Below, piece after piece: positions 1 through 6,331 of a stretch of DNA of 25,938 nt (within the stretch, counting starts at the first letter, position 1; each line of letters begins with the position of its first letter). Source of the stretch: a virus; IMG/VR virus record IMGVR_UViG_3300005838_000059, positions 1 to 25,938 of that record. One strand, 5' to 3'. A program made the position numbers and the translations under genes. The notes below the pieces were generated by a model. The model ran no database searches. It worked only from the letters and a program-made list of their open reading frames with translations, and had not been told where the DNA came from.

Positions 1-1
1 A

Positions 2-202
2 GGACATAATGCTGCTAATAAAGGAACCGATAAATGGGATTGGGTAGGGTGTCATGTTGTTACACAAAATCCAAGTCCAACTGGCGAGTATGCTATTAGC
101 CCAAATCCATTAGAAGATCTTCCAGTAGGAGCAAAGATCTACTTTAAACAACAAAGCAAAGATGGAACTGTTGGCCCTGTTACAACTGGCAAACCTTGTT
201 AA
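2..202 (+). CDS. 3' end of an unidentified protein (5' truncated)
   Basis: An open frame runs in from before the window and ends at TAA 200-202, giving 66 C-terminal residues. The segment is rich in Gly, Pro, Asn and Thr, has aromatic residues spaced as in a beta-rich domain, and ends in TTGKPC. This composition suits a virion or tail protein, but I do not recognise the family. The next gene's longest reading starts inside it, overlapping by 41 bases. Confidence is in the frame being coding, not in a function. Confidence 0.6.
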   Translation, partial: GHNAANKGTDKWDWVGCHVVTQNPSPTGEYAISPNPLEDLPVGAKIYFKQQSKDGTVGPVTTGKPC

Positions 203-428
203 GGTGCCTAAGTCAGAACTGCCCATTATAGGTGGACTAGATCAGTTTATGGAAGATGAAGACTGGGCTATAATTTTTGATAGAAATGGCAGAGTTAAAG
301 GTTTGTATATCCCAGAGACAGCATCAGACAATGATGAAGATGTCCCTGAGGAAATTATAGAAATACTAGAAAGGGCAGGGATCGACCTTGAAGATGATGA
401 CGACATCATAGACCCTGTAATACACTGA
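162..428 (+). CDS. Small acidic protein of unknown function
   Basis: The frame encodes 88 residues. The N-terminus is leucine-rich, the middle has WAIIFDRNGRVKGLYIPE, and the tail is strongly acidic with a run of Asp. Two starts are possible: ATG 162, inside the preceding gene and without a clear ribosome site, or ATG 249 (residue 30), which would leave 59 residues beginning MEDEDWAII. The stop TGA at 426-428 shares its last base with the next ATG, so the two genes are translationally coupled. I recall similar short acidic proteins in marine T4-like phages, but no function is known to me. Confidence 0.6.
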   Translation: MELLALLQLANLVKVPKSELPIIGGLDQFMEDEDWAIIFDRNGRVKGLYIPETASDNDEDVPEEIIEILERAGIDLEDDDDIIDPVIH

Positions 429-892
429 TGAATATAAAACGAACTATCCTATTCATATTAGTAACGTTAGTGCTGACAGCACAAACTGCATTTACTATTA
501 GTTATGGTTTTGAAGTATCTGGAAGTAAACGAGTTCCAATTCTTGTTCCCAGAGATCAAAATCTTAGAGATGCTCAACCGGTCCAAGCTCGAATTCTTAG
601 CGTTGATGAAGCGTTTGAACACCATAACATAGTGCAAGCAGCACCCCATAAATGTTTTTATGAACGTGAAGCCATAAACCCAACTGATAGCCGTAACTGG
701 CTTACTAAAATAATCAATCCTCGCGGTCCAGTTCATTACGAGACCCACCGCAACTGCTATGCTCAACATGAACAAGTCGTACAACGTGTTTTCGTAGGAT
801 ATATTGTTACTCATGAAGCAGGTGGTCAAGTTGGGCGTACTTTTACTACAAGCCGTCCTAGAGGGAGATACATTACAATTATGTCTAAATAG
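428..892 (+). CDS. Secreted or periplasmic protein resembling the C-terminal part of 17-kDa surface-antigen proteins
   Basis: This is a 154-aa protein. Residues 1-24 form a classical signal sequence (MNIKR, then a hydrophobic stretch to AQTAFT) with no lipobox cysteine. The body has two cysteines about 33 residues apart. The C-terminal stretch from VGYIVTHEAGGQVGRTFTT to RGRYITI follows the pattern seen at the end of glycine-zipper outer-membrane proteins of the Rickettsia 17-kDa/SlyB type, though the glycine zipper itself is missing. It starts on the last base of the preceding stop. Export to the periplasm is a fair inference; a role at the envelope during infection is a guess. Confidence 0.6.
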   Translation: MNIKRTILFILVTLVLTAQTAFTISYGFEVSGSKRVPILVPRDQNLRDAQPVQARILSVDEAFEHHNIVQAAPHKCFYEREAINPTDSRNWLTKIINPRGPVHYETHRNCYAQHEQVVQRVFVGYIVTHEAGGQVGRTFTTSRPRGRYITIMSK

Positions 893-893
893 G

Positions 894-922
894 TTGACCA
901 TCTTATAGCTATTTGCTATAAT
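894..922 (+). promoter_or_regulatory. Sigma70-type promoter
   Basis: TTGACC at 894-899 and TATAAT at 917-922 are separated by 17 bases, a near-consensus pair. It lies directly after the stop of the secreted protein and 37 bases before the ATG at 959, so it would start the block of small genes, the tRNA and the HTH gene. Host RNA polymerase without phage factors should be able to use it, which suits early expression. Confidence 0.8.
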
Positions 923-958
923 GTATATATTGAAAACAACTAAACAGGAGTCTATCCA

Positions 959-1135
959 ATGAATACAGATGTTACATATGCAGCCAACGAGGCGATTTTC
1001 GGTTTACAACTTAGAACTAACCAGGCTGTCAATTTTGTTGTTCGTAATGCTAAAGTTGACAAGACTACTGCTAAACAGGCTCTCAAAGCAGTTATGACTG
1101 GGTATAAAGAGACCACCGTAAATGAAAAAGTATAA
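959..1135 (+). CDS. Small protein of unknown function, 58 aa
   Basis: ATG 959 is preceded by AGGAG (946-950) at good spacing, and the frame ends at TAA 1133-1135. The 58-residue product begins MNTDVTYAANEAIF and is predicted mostly helical, with a basic central part (RNAKVDKTTAKQALK). It is the first gene after a strong sigma70 promoter, as expected of an early host-takeover protein, but I do not recognise it. Confidence 0.7.
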   Translation: MNTDVTYAANEAIFGLQLRTNQAVNFVVRNAKVDKTTAKQALKAVMTGYKETTVNEKV

Positions 1136-1140
1136 AAGGA

Positions 1141-1374
1141 ATGGGCCAAACAAACGAACCAACGATTAACGAGCAGGGCGAAGATATTGCCCGCTCGTTA
1201 ATTTCCGCTATGGAACACAAACTAGAACAACACGGAGAACTAGATTTATATGACGTCTTTTGTGAATGGTATGAAGAAATGGATCAACTTCCTCATGTTG
1301 AATTATGGTTACGTAATCGCAGTGATGATAGTAGGATTGGTCCTCTTGATGTTAAAACCTTTCTAGGCAATTAA
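1141..1374 (+). CDS. Small acidic protein of unknown function, 77 aa
   Basis: The gene starts 5 bases after the preceding stop with AAAAGGA just upstream. The product is acidic (ELDLYDVFCEWYEEMDQ) and probably helical, with no membrane segment. It lies in the same early transcription unit as its neighbours, directly before the tRNA. I do not recognise the family. Confidence 0.65.
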   Translation: MGQTNEPTINEQGEDIARSLISAMEHKLEQHGELDLYDVFCEWYEEMDQLPHVELWLRNRSDDSRIGPLDVKTFLGN

Positions 1375-1383
1375 CAAAAATCT

Positions 1384-1474
1384 GGACAGGTGACTGAGAG
1401 GCCGAAAGTACTCGATTGCTAATTGAGCGAACCTTAAAAAGGTTCCGTGGGTTCGAATCCCACCTTGTCCACCA
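1384..1474 (+). tRNA. tRNA-Ser (anticodon GCT), CCA encoded
   Basis: The acceptor arm GGACAGG (1384-1390) pairs with CTTGTCC (1464-1470), with one G-T wobble. A discriminator A and an encoded CCA (1472-1474) follow. The anticodon arm CTCGA/TTGAG carries loop TTGCTAA, so the anticodon is GCT, reading AGC and AGT. The long variable arm (AACC...GGTT) marks a class II tRNA, and the T-arm has GGTTCGAATCC. AGT and AGC codons are frequent in this phage's Ser-rich virion genes, so the tRNA may support its own codon use (inference). Confidence 0.92.
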
Positions 1475-1488
1475 GATGGGGTCACTAC

Positions 1489-1523
1489 CTAATAGGTGCG
1501 ATACTGACCACGGTTAGTCAGAA
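1489..1523 (+). other. Two small hairpins between the tRNA and the HTH gene
   Basis: ACCT/AGGT closes a three-base loop at about 1492-1499, and ACTGAC/GTTAGT closes CACG at about 1503-1520. They may be processing or stability elements for the tRNA 3' end or the leader of the next gene. No U-run follows, so they do not look like a terminator. Confidence 0.3.
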
Positions 1524-1567
1524 AGTCAAAAGTAAAAATTTAGTCTCAATCATACAAGGAGAAATCG

Positions 1568-1816
1568 ATGACTAACAAGCAAGACCGGGTATTAGTTGCC
1601 CTTAAAGACGGTCAATCTTTGACCGCAAAGCAAATTGAAGCACGTTTTGGCGTGGGCAATGCCCGCTCAACTGTTTCAGCTCTACGCATGAAGGGCTTTC
1701 CCGTTTATGCAAATCGCCATGTTGATACAAAAGGTCGTAAGACTACTAAGTATCGTCTTGGTACAGCTCGTCGTGCAGTTATTGCCGCAGGCTATCGCGC
1801 TCTAGCTAGTGCATAA
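1568..1816 (+). CDS. Helix-turn-helix DNA-binding protein
   Basis: This is an 82-aa protein with a strong ribosome site (AAGGAG at 1557-1562). Residues 10-40 form a winged-helix/HTH unit (LTAKQIEARFGVGNARSTVSALRMKG), followed by a probable wing (PVYANRHVDTKGRKTTKYRLG) and a basic, Ala-rich tail ending AGYRALASA. I recall small proteins of this type in many marine T4-like phages. It closes the early block, just before a strong palindromic terminator. A regulatory role is inferred; its operator is not known. Confidence 0.8.
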   Translation: MTNKQDRVLVALKDGQSLTAKQIEARFGVGNARSTVSALRMKGFPVYANRHVDTKGRKTTKYRLGTARRAVIAAGYRALASA

Positions 1817-1823
1817 TTGGTAA

Positions 1824-1847
1824 GGGAGGAGGACTAGTCCTCCTCCC
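1824..1847 (+). terminator. 24-base perfect palindrome, probable terminator
   Basis: GGGAGGAGGACT is followed at once by its reverse complement, so the RNA can form a 10-bp GC-rich stem with a CTAG loop. It is followed by ATCCTTTT. It separates the early block from the IF-1 operon, whose late-type box starts 8 bases later. Confidence 0.7.
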
Positions 1848-1854
1848 ATCCTTT

Positions 1855-1862
1855 TATAAATA
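1855..1862 (+). promoter_or_regulatory. Late-type promoter box TATAAATA before infA
   Basis: This is an exact match to the T4 late promoter -10 element. Only 6 bases separate it from ATG 1869, so transcription would begin at about the start codon. There is no Shine-Dalgarno between, which points to a leaderless mRNA. Confidence 0.65.
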
Positions 1863-1868
1863 TATGTG

Positions 1869-2087
1869 ATGGGTAAATCCGATTACTACGAAGCTGAAGG
1901 CAAAATTACTAGTCTTATTCCAGGAGGAAAATTTTTAGTAGAACTTGACAACGGCGCTGAAATAACAGGACATTTGAGTGGCAAAATGCGCTTAAATAAA
2001 ATAAATGTACTAATTAACGACCTAGTTACAGTTGAAATTAGTCCATATGACTTAACGCAGGGAAGGATAACGTACAGGTTTAAATAA
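1869..2087 (+). CDS. infA: Translation initiation factor IF-1
   Basis: The product is 72 aa, the same length as E. coli IF-1. It has the family's OB-fold landmarks in order: EGKITSLIPGGKFLVELDNG, then TGHLSGKMR (E. coli AHISGKMR), then VTVEISPYDLTQGRI (E. coli VTVELTPYDLSKGRI). IF-1 sits in the ribosomal A site and, with IF-2 and IF-3, sets start-codon selection. I chose ATG 1869 because it gives the family length; GTG 1866 would add one residue. The stop overlaps the next ATG by one base. A phage copy could keep initiation running or change mRNA preference late in infection (inference). Confidence 0.93.
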   Translation: MGKSDYYEAEGKITSLIPGGKFLVELDNGAEITGHLSGKMRLNKINVLINDLVTVEISPYDLTQGRITYRFK

Positions 2088-2266
2088 TGGAACCTTTTAA
2101 ATGCAAAGTTCGAGGAACTATTCATGGATACGAATCTTGCACTAGTGGCGTAGATGAAGACTGGGTTCCTAATTGCAAATGCGAAGATAACATCTGTCAC
2201 CGTAATATACTAACAGGTTGTGGTTGCGGAGAGAAAATTTTAAACTTTTACGAGGTAAAATATTGA
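2087..2266 (+). CDS. Cysteine-rich small protein (59 aa), possible metal or Fe-S binder
   Basis: ATG 2087 shares one base with the infA stop, and the stop TGA 2264-2266 overlaps the start of the Fe-S carrier, so all three genes are coupled. The product has seven cysteines, at residues 6, 18, 30, 32, 37, 45 and 47, including CxC pairs (NCKCED and GCGCGE). Such spacing suits zinc or an Fe-S cluster. Its place directly before an A-type Fe-S carrier suggests it could be a client or partner of that protein. I do not recognise a family. Confidence 0.65.
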   Translation: MEPFKCKVRGTIHGYESCTSGVDEDWVPNCKCEDNICHRNILTGCGCGEKILNFYEVKY

Positions 2267-2568
2267 TAACACTTACTGAAAATGCAAAAAACTACTTAGA
2301 AAGTATTAAAGGAGACTCCTTTGTTACTCTGAGCGTTAAGGGTGGTGGTTGCAGCGGCTTTCAATACGTATGGGGATTACATAAAGATGATTCCGAGTAT
2401 ACCTGGAGTGATCCAATTGACAATTGTTTAGTATTAGATCCGCTAGCAGAGATGTACGTTTTAGGAAGTCAAATTGATTACGTAACTGAGCTAGGAGGTA
2501 GCTTTCTAGCAGTAAAGAACCCCACTTCTACAAGTTCATGTGGATGTGGCGAGAGTTTCGGCTTATAA
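2263..2568 (+). CDS. A-type iron-sulfur cluster carrier (IscA/ErpA/HesB family)
   Basis: The protein is 101 aa from a TTG start at 2263, which gives the usual family opening (M)ITLTENAKNYL and has GAGGT at 2252-2256. The three cluster-binding cysteines are present: Cys30 in GGGCSGFQY and Cys93/Cys95 in SSCGCGESF at the C-terminus. A-type carriers receive [2Fe-2S] or [4Fe-4S] clusters and pass them to apo-enzymes. I recall similar genes as auxiliary metabolic genes in marine phages. It ends the operon that begins with infA. Confidence 0.9.
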   Translation: MITLTENAKNYLESIKGDSFVTLSVKGGGCSGFQYVWGLHKDDSEYTWSDPIDNCLVLDPLAEMYVLGSQIDYVTELGGSFLAVKNPTSTSSCGCGESFGL

Positions 2569-2586
2569 TTTAACTTACAAATTTAA

Positions 2587-2617
2587 CTAAATACCATAAA
2601 CTAAGGATTGTTTATGG
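2587..2617 (+). promoter_or_regulatory. Late-type box plus ribosome-site hairpin of the 838-aa virion gene
   Basis: CTAAATA (2587-2593) is followed directly by a perfect 8-bp hairpin with arms CCATAAAC (2594-2601) and GTTTATGG (2610-2617). The loop TAAGGATT holds the Shine-Dalgarno, and the 3' arm contains the ATG (2614). Transcripts started from the CTAAATA box would begin inside the 5' arm and could not fold the full hairpin, whereas read-through RNA could. Confidence 0.55.
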
Positions 2618-5130
2618 CCGCACCAGTATGGGAAACACCGCCCGGCAGTTTAGGTACTATTGTTGAGCAAGAGTTTTATCAAATTCAACTAAGTGCTAGT
2701 AACACCGCATCATACGAATATCTAAGTGGAGTATTGCCTCAAGGCATACGTGTAACTAACACTGGCTTGACTGAAGGATATCCTAAAAACGTAGATTACA
2801 TTCAAGGCGTTCCAAAGGCTGTCACAAAAGATACAACTAGTCAGTTTACTGTAAGAGCATCAAGCGAAGACGGTTTAGTAGCTGATCGTGTTTTTACCCT
2901 AACAGTTACAGGGCCAGATGCACCGATTATTGATATATTGCCAACCAGTGACCTAGGTGATTACTTTGACGGAGAATTTATTAGTGAACAACTAACAGCA
3001 ACAGACGAGGATCCTGGAGATACACAAACCTGGAAACTAATTGCTGGCGAGTTACCCACAGGCCTTACACTGAGTACAAGTGGCTTACTAAGTGGATGGT
3101 TAGAGCCGCTGCCAGCGGAAACAGGTGACAGCGGGTTCGATGTAAACAACTTTGACATAGGTAGTTTAGATTTTAGTGTAATTAGTAGAAGTGTTACATA
3201 CAAGTTTACGGTACAAGTAGCAGATTCTGGCGGATTAACTAGCTCTAAAGAGTTTACAATTTTTGTAGCTAGTAAAAATACATTGCAAGCAGATACTACT
3301 TTATATACAGCAGATAGTTTTGCACCAACTGTTGATAGTAGTTTAATTGGTAGCAAGATTACTAGTGATTCGTCAAATAAAAGAACACCTCATATGGTAA
3401 CAAAACCAGCAGATTTTGGTGAAATATTACACGACAATTATTACTCATTCCAGTTTATTGGAGCAGATTTAGACAAAGATCCTATAATGTATAGTATAAC
3501 AACTGGCGATGGCCTGGGTTACGATGCTGATGGCAGTAATTTTGATATGGCTGGATTGGACCGAGGAGATTTAGAATTACCTCCTGGAATGACACTGGAT
3601 ACAACAAGTGGGTGGTTATCTGGTTATATTCCAGTTCAATCAGCAACAACAAAAGATTATAAATTTGGTATTCAGGTATACAAGAAAGACCATACAGAAT
3701 TCATTAGTGAGATAACATTCTTTACATTAACTATAATCGGTAACGTAGCTGGGATAGTGACATGGCCCACAGCAGATCTAGGTACAATAGATACTGGCAG
3801 TGTTAGTGAACTGGATGTTTCAGCTACTATAAGCAATAATAAGTCTGTAGTATATGAGTTAAAAACAGGAAAAGACAACAATCTTCCACAGGGACTAAAA
3901 TTAGAACAAACTGGCCTTGTAACTGGCCGTGCAAGTTTTGAGTCTTTTATGGCAGATACTGGAACTACAACGTTTGATAAAGATGATACGCTAATTACAG
4001 AAACAACTTTTGAGCGTGAGTTTAAATTTTCAGTTAGAGTATATAGTTCAGATTTAACTATTGATACGTTCCAGGAATTTACTGTAACACTCACTCCTAG
4101 CAGTTTTAAACCATACGAAGCATTATATGTAAAAGCATTACCAGTAATAGAGCAACGAGATCTTTACGCAAGTCTTGTTAATAACTCAGATGATATTGCT
4201 ACAGAAGATGTATATAGATTAGGAGATTTAAACTTTGGTGTTCAGAAAGAAGTTAGAGCTCTTATCTCAAGTGGATTAAACCCAGTGCCTACAACTGATT
4301 ATGTTGAAGCAATGGCATATAACCATCATAACAGTGTATTAAGGTTTGGCGATATTAAAGTAGCACATGCATATGAAGCAGACGGAAAAACTGTTAAGTA
4401 TGATGTAGTTTACGTAGATCTAATAGATAGAAATCAGGGAATAGATCCAACTAGTAAATTGTCTAGCCCAGCAGCCCAACAAATTGACCTACACAAACAA
4501 CAAAGCGTAACGGCTATGACAGGTTTTAACGCACCATTAACAATAGACAGCCATCAACTAAGTGTTGATAGCAGTGGGTTTAAAGCGGCTGATGGAAATT
4601 ACAGATATGCATATCCTAATGCTATTGAAAACATGCGTTCCAGGATATCAACAGGCGTTGGATATGCTGTATTAGAGCGTTTAACTTTGCCACAGTGGAT
4701 GCAGGATAAGCAGTTAGACGCAAATAGTGTGGTATTAGGTTACACATTTGCGGCTCCGTTGGTATATTGCAAGGCTGGAAGTGGAGATAAAGTTGCATAT
4801 CTTCTTAACCAAAGAACTAACATTGATTTAAAGAAGATTAGCTTTGAAATAGATAGATTTATACTTGACAATAATCTTAGCAAAAACTATAATAAGACAA
4901 GTGGAGAATGGACTAGTGCAGCTGAAACAACATTTGATGTGGCTCAAGCTGAAACTAATCCATCAATAACAGATAAGTCTACATTTGATGGCGGAGGAAC
5001 TAGATTCTTCGCTAATGTAGATGCATATGCTGCACCAGATGAAAACGATCAGTTTATTAAATTTCCAAAACGAAGTCTTTTCTATTATGATAGAAGTTCT
5101 TCAGGTTTCGAATATAATAATAACAGTTGA
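2614..5130 (+). CDS. Large virion protein with four Ig-like (He_PIG type) repeats
   Basis: This 838-aa protein starts MAAPVWETPPGSLGTI. Four repeats, at about residues 8-95, 110-220, 265-375 and 385-500, share the pattern (D/S)LG.., a beta-strand, LPxGhxLxxTGLxxG, and a closing FTVxV strand pair. This is typical of putative Ig/cadherin-like domains (He_PIG) in secreted and virion proteins. The region after about 505 (ALYVKALPVIEQRDLY onward) is different and may be the virion-anchoring or receptor-facing part. Its late-type promoter box and the tail-fibre-like gene after it support a tail, baseplate or fibre component. The exact structure it belongs to cannot be told. Confidence 0.8.
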   Translation: MAAPVWETPPGSLGTIVEQEFYQIQLSASNTASYEYLSGVLPQGIRVTNTGLTEGYPKNVDYIQGVPKAVTKDTTSQFTVRASSEDGLVADRVFTLTVTGPDAPIIDILPTSDLGDYFDGEFISEQLTATDEDPGDTQTWKLIAGELPTGLTLSTSGLLSGWLEPLPAETGDSGFDVNNFDIGSLDFSVISRSVTYKFTVQVADSGGLTSSKEFTIFVASKNTLQADTTLYTADSFAPTVDSSLIGSKITSDSSNKRTPHMVTKPADFGEILHDNYYSFQFIGADLDKDPIMYSITTGDGLGYDADGSNFDMAGLDRGDLELPPGMTLDTTSGWLSGYIPVQSATTKDYKFGIQVYKKDHTEFISEITFFTLTIIGNVAGIVTWPTADLGTIDTGSVSELDVSATISNNKSVVYELKTGKDNNLPQGLKLEQTGLVTGRASFESFMADTGTTTFDKDDTLITETTFEREFKFSVRVYSSDLTIDTFQEFTVTLTPSSFKPYEALYVKALPVIEQRDLYASLVNNSDDIATEDVYRLGDLNFGVQKEVRALISSGLNPVPTTDYVEAMAYNHHNSVLRFGDIKVAHAYEADGKTVKYDVVYVDLIDRNQGIDPTSKLSSPAAQQIDLHKQQSVTAMTGFNAPLTIDSHQLSVDSSGFKAADGNYRYAYPNAIENMRSRISTGVGYAVLERLTLPQWMQDKQLDANSVVLGYTFAAPLVYCKAGSGDKVAYLLNQRTNIDLKKISFEIDRFILDNNLSKNYNKTSGEWTSAAETTFDVAQAETNPSITDKSTFDGGGTRFFANVDAYAAPDENDQFIKFPKRSLFYYDRSSSGFEYNNNS

Positions 5131-5136
5131 TAAATA
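5129..5136 (+). promoter_or_regulatory. Late-type promoter box GATAAATA
   Basis: It overlaps the stop of the 838-aa gene and lies 26 bases before ATG 5163, with a CGGAGA ribosome site in between. One base differs from the T4 late consensus TATAAATA. Confidence 0.55.
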
Positions 5137-5162
5137 ATATAGTTGCACGGAGACAATAAAGA

Positions 5163-5894
5163 ATGGCTAGTAATATTAATTCAAATAACGTAGATGGCAC
5201 ATATCCTATCGCTGGACAGGATAATGACACTCAGGGTTTTCGTGATAACTTCACAAACATCAAAACAAATTTCACTAATGCTAAGACAGAAATTGAAGAT
5301 CTGCAAAGTAAAGTAGTATTAAAGAGTGCCCTTACTGGAACAACTTTAAGTAACGCTGGCGGAGGCGCTATCATAAGCGACTTTAAGTTGCAGGACATGA
5401 GTGAAACTCGTGTAGCAAAAGGCACAACAAGTGGAACAGTAACTTTTGATTACACAGGTGGTGGTTATCAAACAGTAACAACCAGCGGAAATATTACTAT
5501 AGCATTTAGTAACTTCAGTGCAAGTGGATCACTTAGTAGATTACGTGTAGAAGTTACAGTAGCCAATGTGGCACACACTCTTACACTTCCAAGCAGTGTA
5601 ACTATTGGTGCAGACACTCTTCAAGGCATTGTTCCATCAACTAAAGTTATTACTTTTGATGCTATTGGAACATACATTTTTGAATTTACAACAGACGATG
5701 CTGGAACCACTGTTGTTGTAAATGATTTAACACGCACAAGAGTTAAACTAGACGTTCGTACTCCTGCTAACGTAGGACGAAGTGGCGATGTTGCAGGCTT
5801 TACATCTGTAGACAGCAGTTACATATACGTTTGTACAGGCTCATATGATGGATCAACAGTTATTTGGAAACGTGCCGCAATTAGTGCATACTAG
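5163..5894 (+). CDS. Tail-fibre-like virion structural protein
   Basis: The 243-aa product opens with ASNINSNNVDGTYPIAG and then DNDTQGFRDNF, an N-terminal pattern I recall from structural proteins of T4-like cyanophages and their marine relatives. The rest is Gly/Ser/Thr-rich alternating beta sequence (TTSGTVTFDYTGGGYQTV), as in fibres, and it ends in a compact domain with GSYDGSTVIWKRAAISAY. It follows its own late-type box. Its partner is probably the preceding Ig-repeat protein. The assignment to a fibre rather than another decoration is inferred. Confidence 0.75.
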   Translation: MASNINSNNVDGTYPIAGQDNDTQGFRDNFTNIKTNFTNAKTEIEDLQSKVVLKSALTGTTLSNAGGGAIISDFKLQDMSETRVAKGTTSGTVTFDYTGGGYQTVTTSGNITIAFSNFSASGSLSRLRVEVTVANVAHTLTLPSSVTIGADTLQGIVPSTKVITFDAIGTYIFEFTTDDAGTTVVVNDLTRTRVKLDVRTPANVGRSGDVAGFTSVDSSYIYVCTGSYDGSTVIWKRAAISAY

Positions 5895-5906
5895 GAATTA
5901 TTATGA
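5890..5906 (+). repeat. 17-base direct repeat, copy 1
   Basis: ACTAGGAATTATTATGA spans the stop, ribosome site and start of the 107-aa gene. An identical copy lies at 6232-6248, and a diverged one (ACTAGGAACTAAGATGA) precedes the ATG at 6805. Confidence 0.9.
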
Positions 5907-6226
5907 ATGAATACGGAGCACATTTTTTCAGAAAATATATTAATATTTTAGGCGAAGATGAACAACAAGAGTTACCATTGGGTTTACTAGATAATCGTAA
6001 GACTTTTAGACACGAGGATCTTGCATGGATTATCGATTCAGACAATTTAGAAATGGCATATGCAGTGGAATTAGGTGCTAAAGACCTTGCAGAAAAATCA
6101 AGAAGAAAATATGAAAATTTAACTCCTGAACAAAAAGAAAAATATTTACTCAAATCTTATTACGAAATAGATAGTCAAGGAGGTTGGCACTCTCCAGGCA
6201 TGCCCAAGGGATGGTTACCAGATTAG
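5903..6226 (+). CDS. Protein of unknown function, 107 aa
   Basis: The gene starts 8 bases after the fibre gene's stop, with TAGGAA as the likely ribosome site. It is charged and mostly helical, with LAWIIDSDNLEMAYAVELGAKDLAEKSRRKYE in the middle and a C-terminal GGWHSPGMPKGWLPD. No signal or membrane segment is seen. Its leader is the first copy of the 17-base repeat shared with the next small ORF. I do not recognise the family. Confidence 0.65.
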   Translation: MNEYGAHFFRKYINILGEDEQQELPLGLLDNRKTFRHEDLAWIIDSDNLEMAYAVELGAKDLAEKSRRKYENLTPEQKEKYLLKSYYEIDSQGGWHSPGMPKGWLPD

Positions 6227-6231
6227 GACAG

Positions 6232-6248
6232 ACTAGGAATTATTATGA
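6232..6248 (+). repeat. 17-base direct repeat, copy 2
   Basis: This copy is identical to 5890-5906. Here the TAG inside it is not the stop of the gene before (that is TAG 6224-6226), so it looks like a transplanted gene boundary. Confidence 0.9.
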
Positions 6249-6328
6249 CATATATGAATAAACAAGAATTTCAAAAGTTACAAGAAAAAAGTAGCATTAA
6301 CGGCAATAACCTAAGGGAAAGGGATTAG
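6245..6328 (+). pseudogene. 27-codon ORF, probable truncated relative of the next gene
   Basis: ATG 6245 to TAG 6328 encodes 27 residues that include MNKQEFQKLQEK. The next protein begins MNKDQFKNLQAK, so the first residues are clearly related. The small ORF then loses similarity and stops, and its leader is a copy of the one before the 107-aa gene. It is best read as a remnant of a duplication, though a real micropeptide cannot be excluded. Confidence 0.5.
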
Positions 6329-6331
6329 ACA

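Noticed and set aside
467-901. Minus-strand ORF of 144 codons opposite the secreted protein, and similar long minus-strand frames opposite the virion genes
   Set aside because: They lack ribosome sites, mirror well-supported plus-strand genes with proper domains, and have the composition expected of antisense frames.
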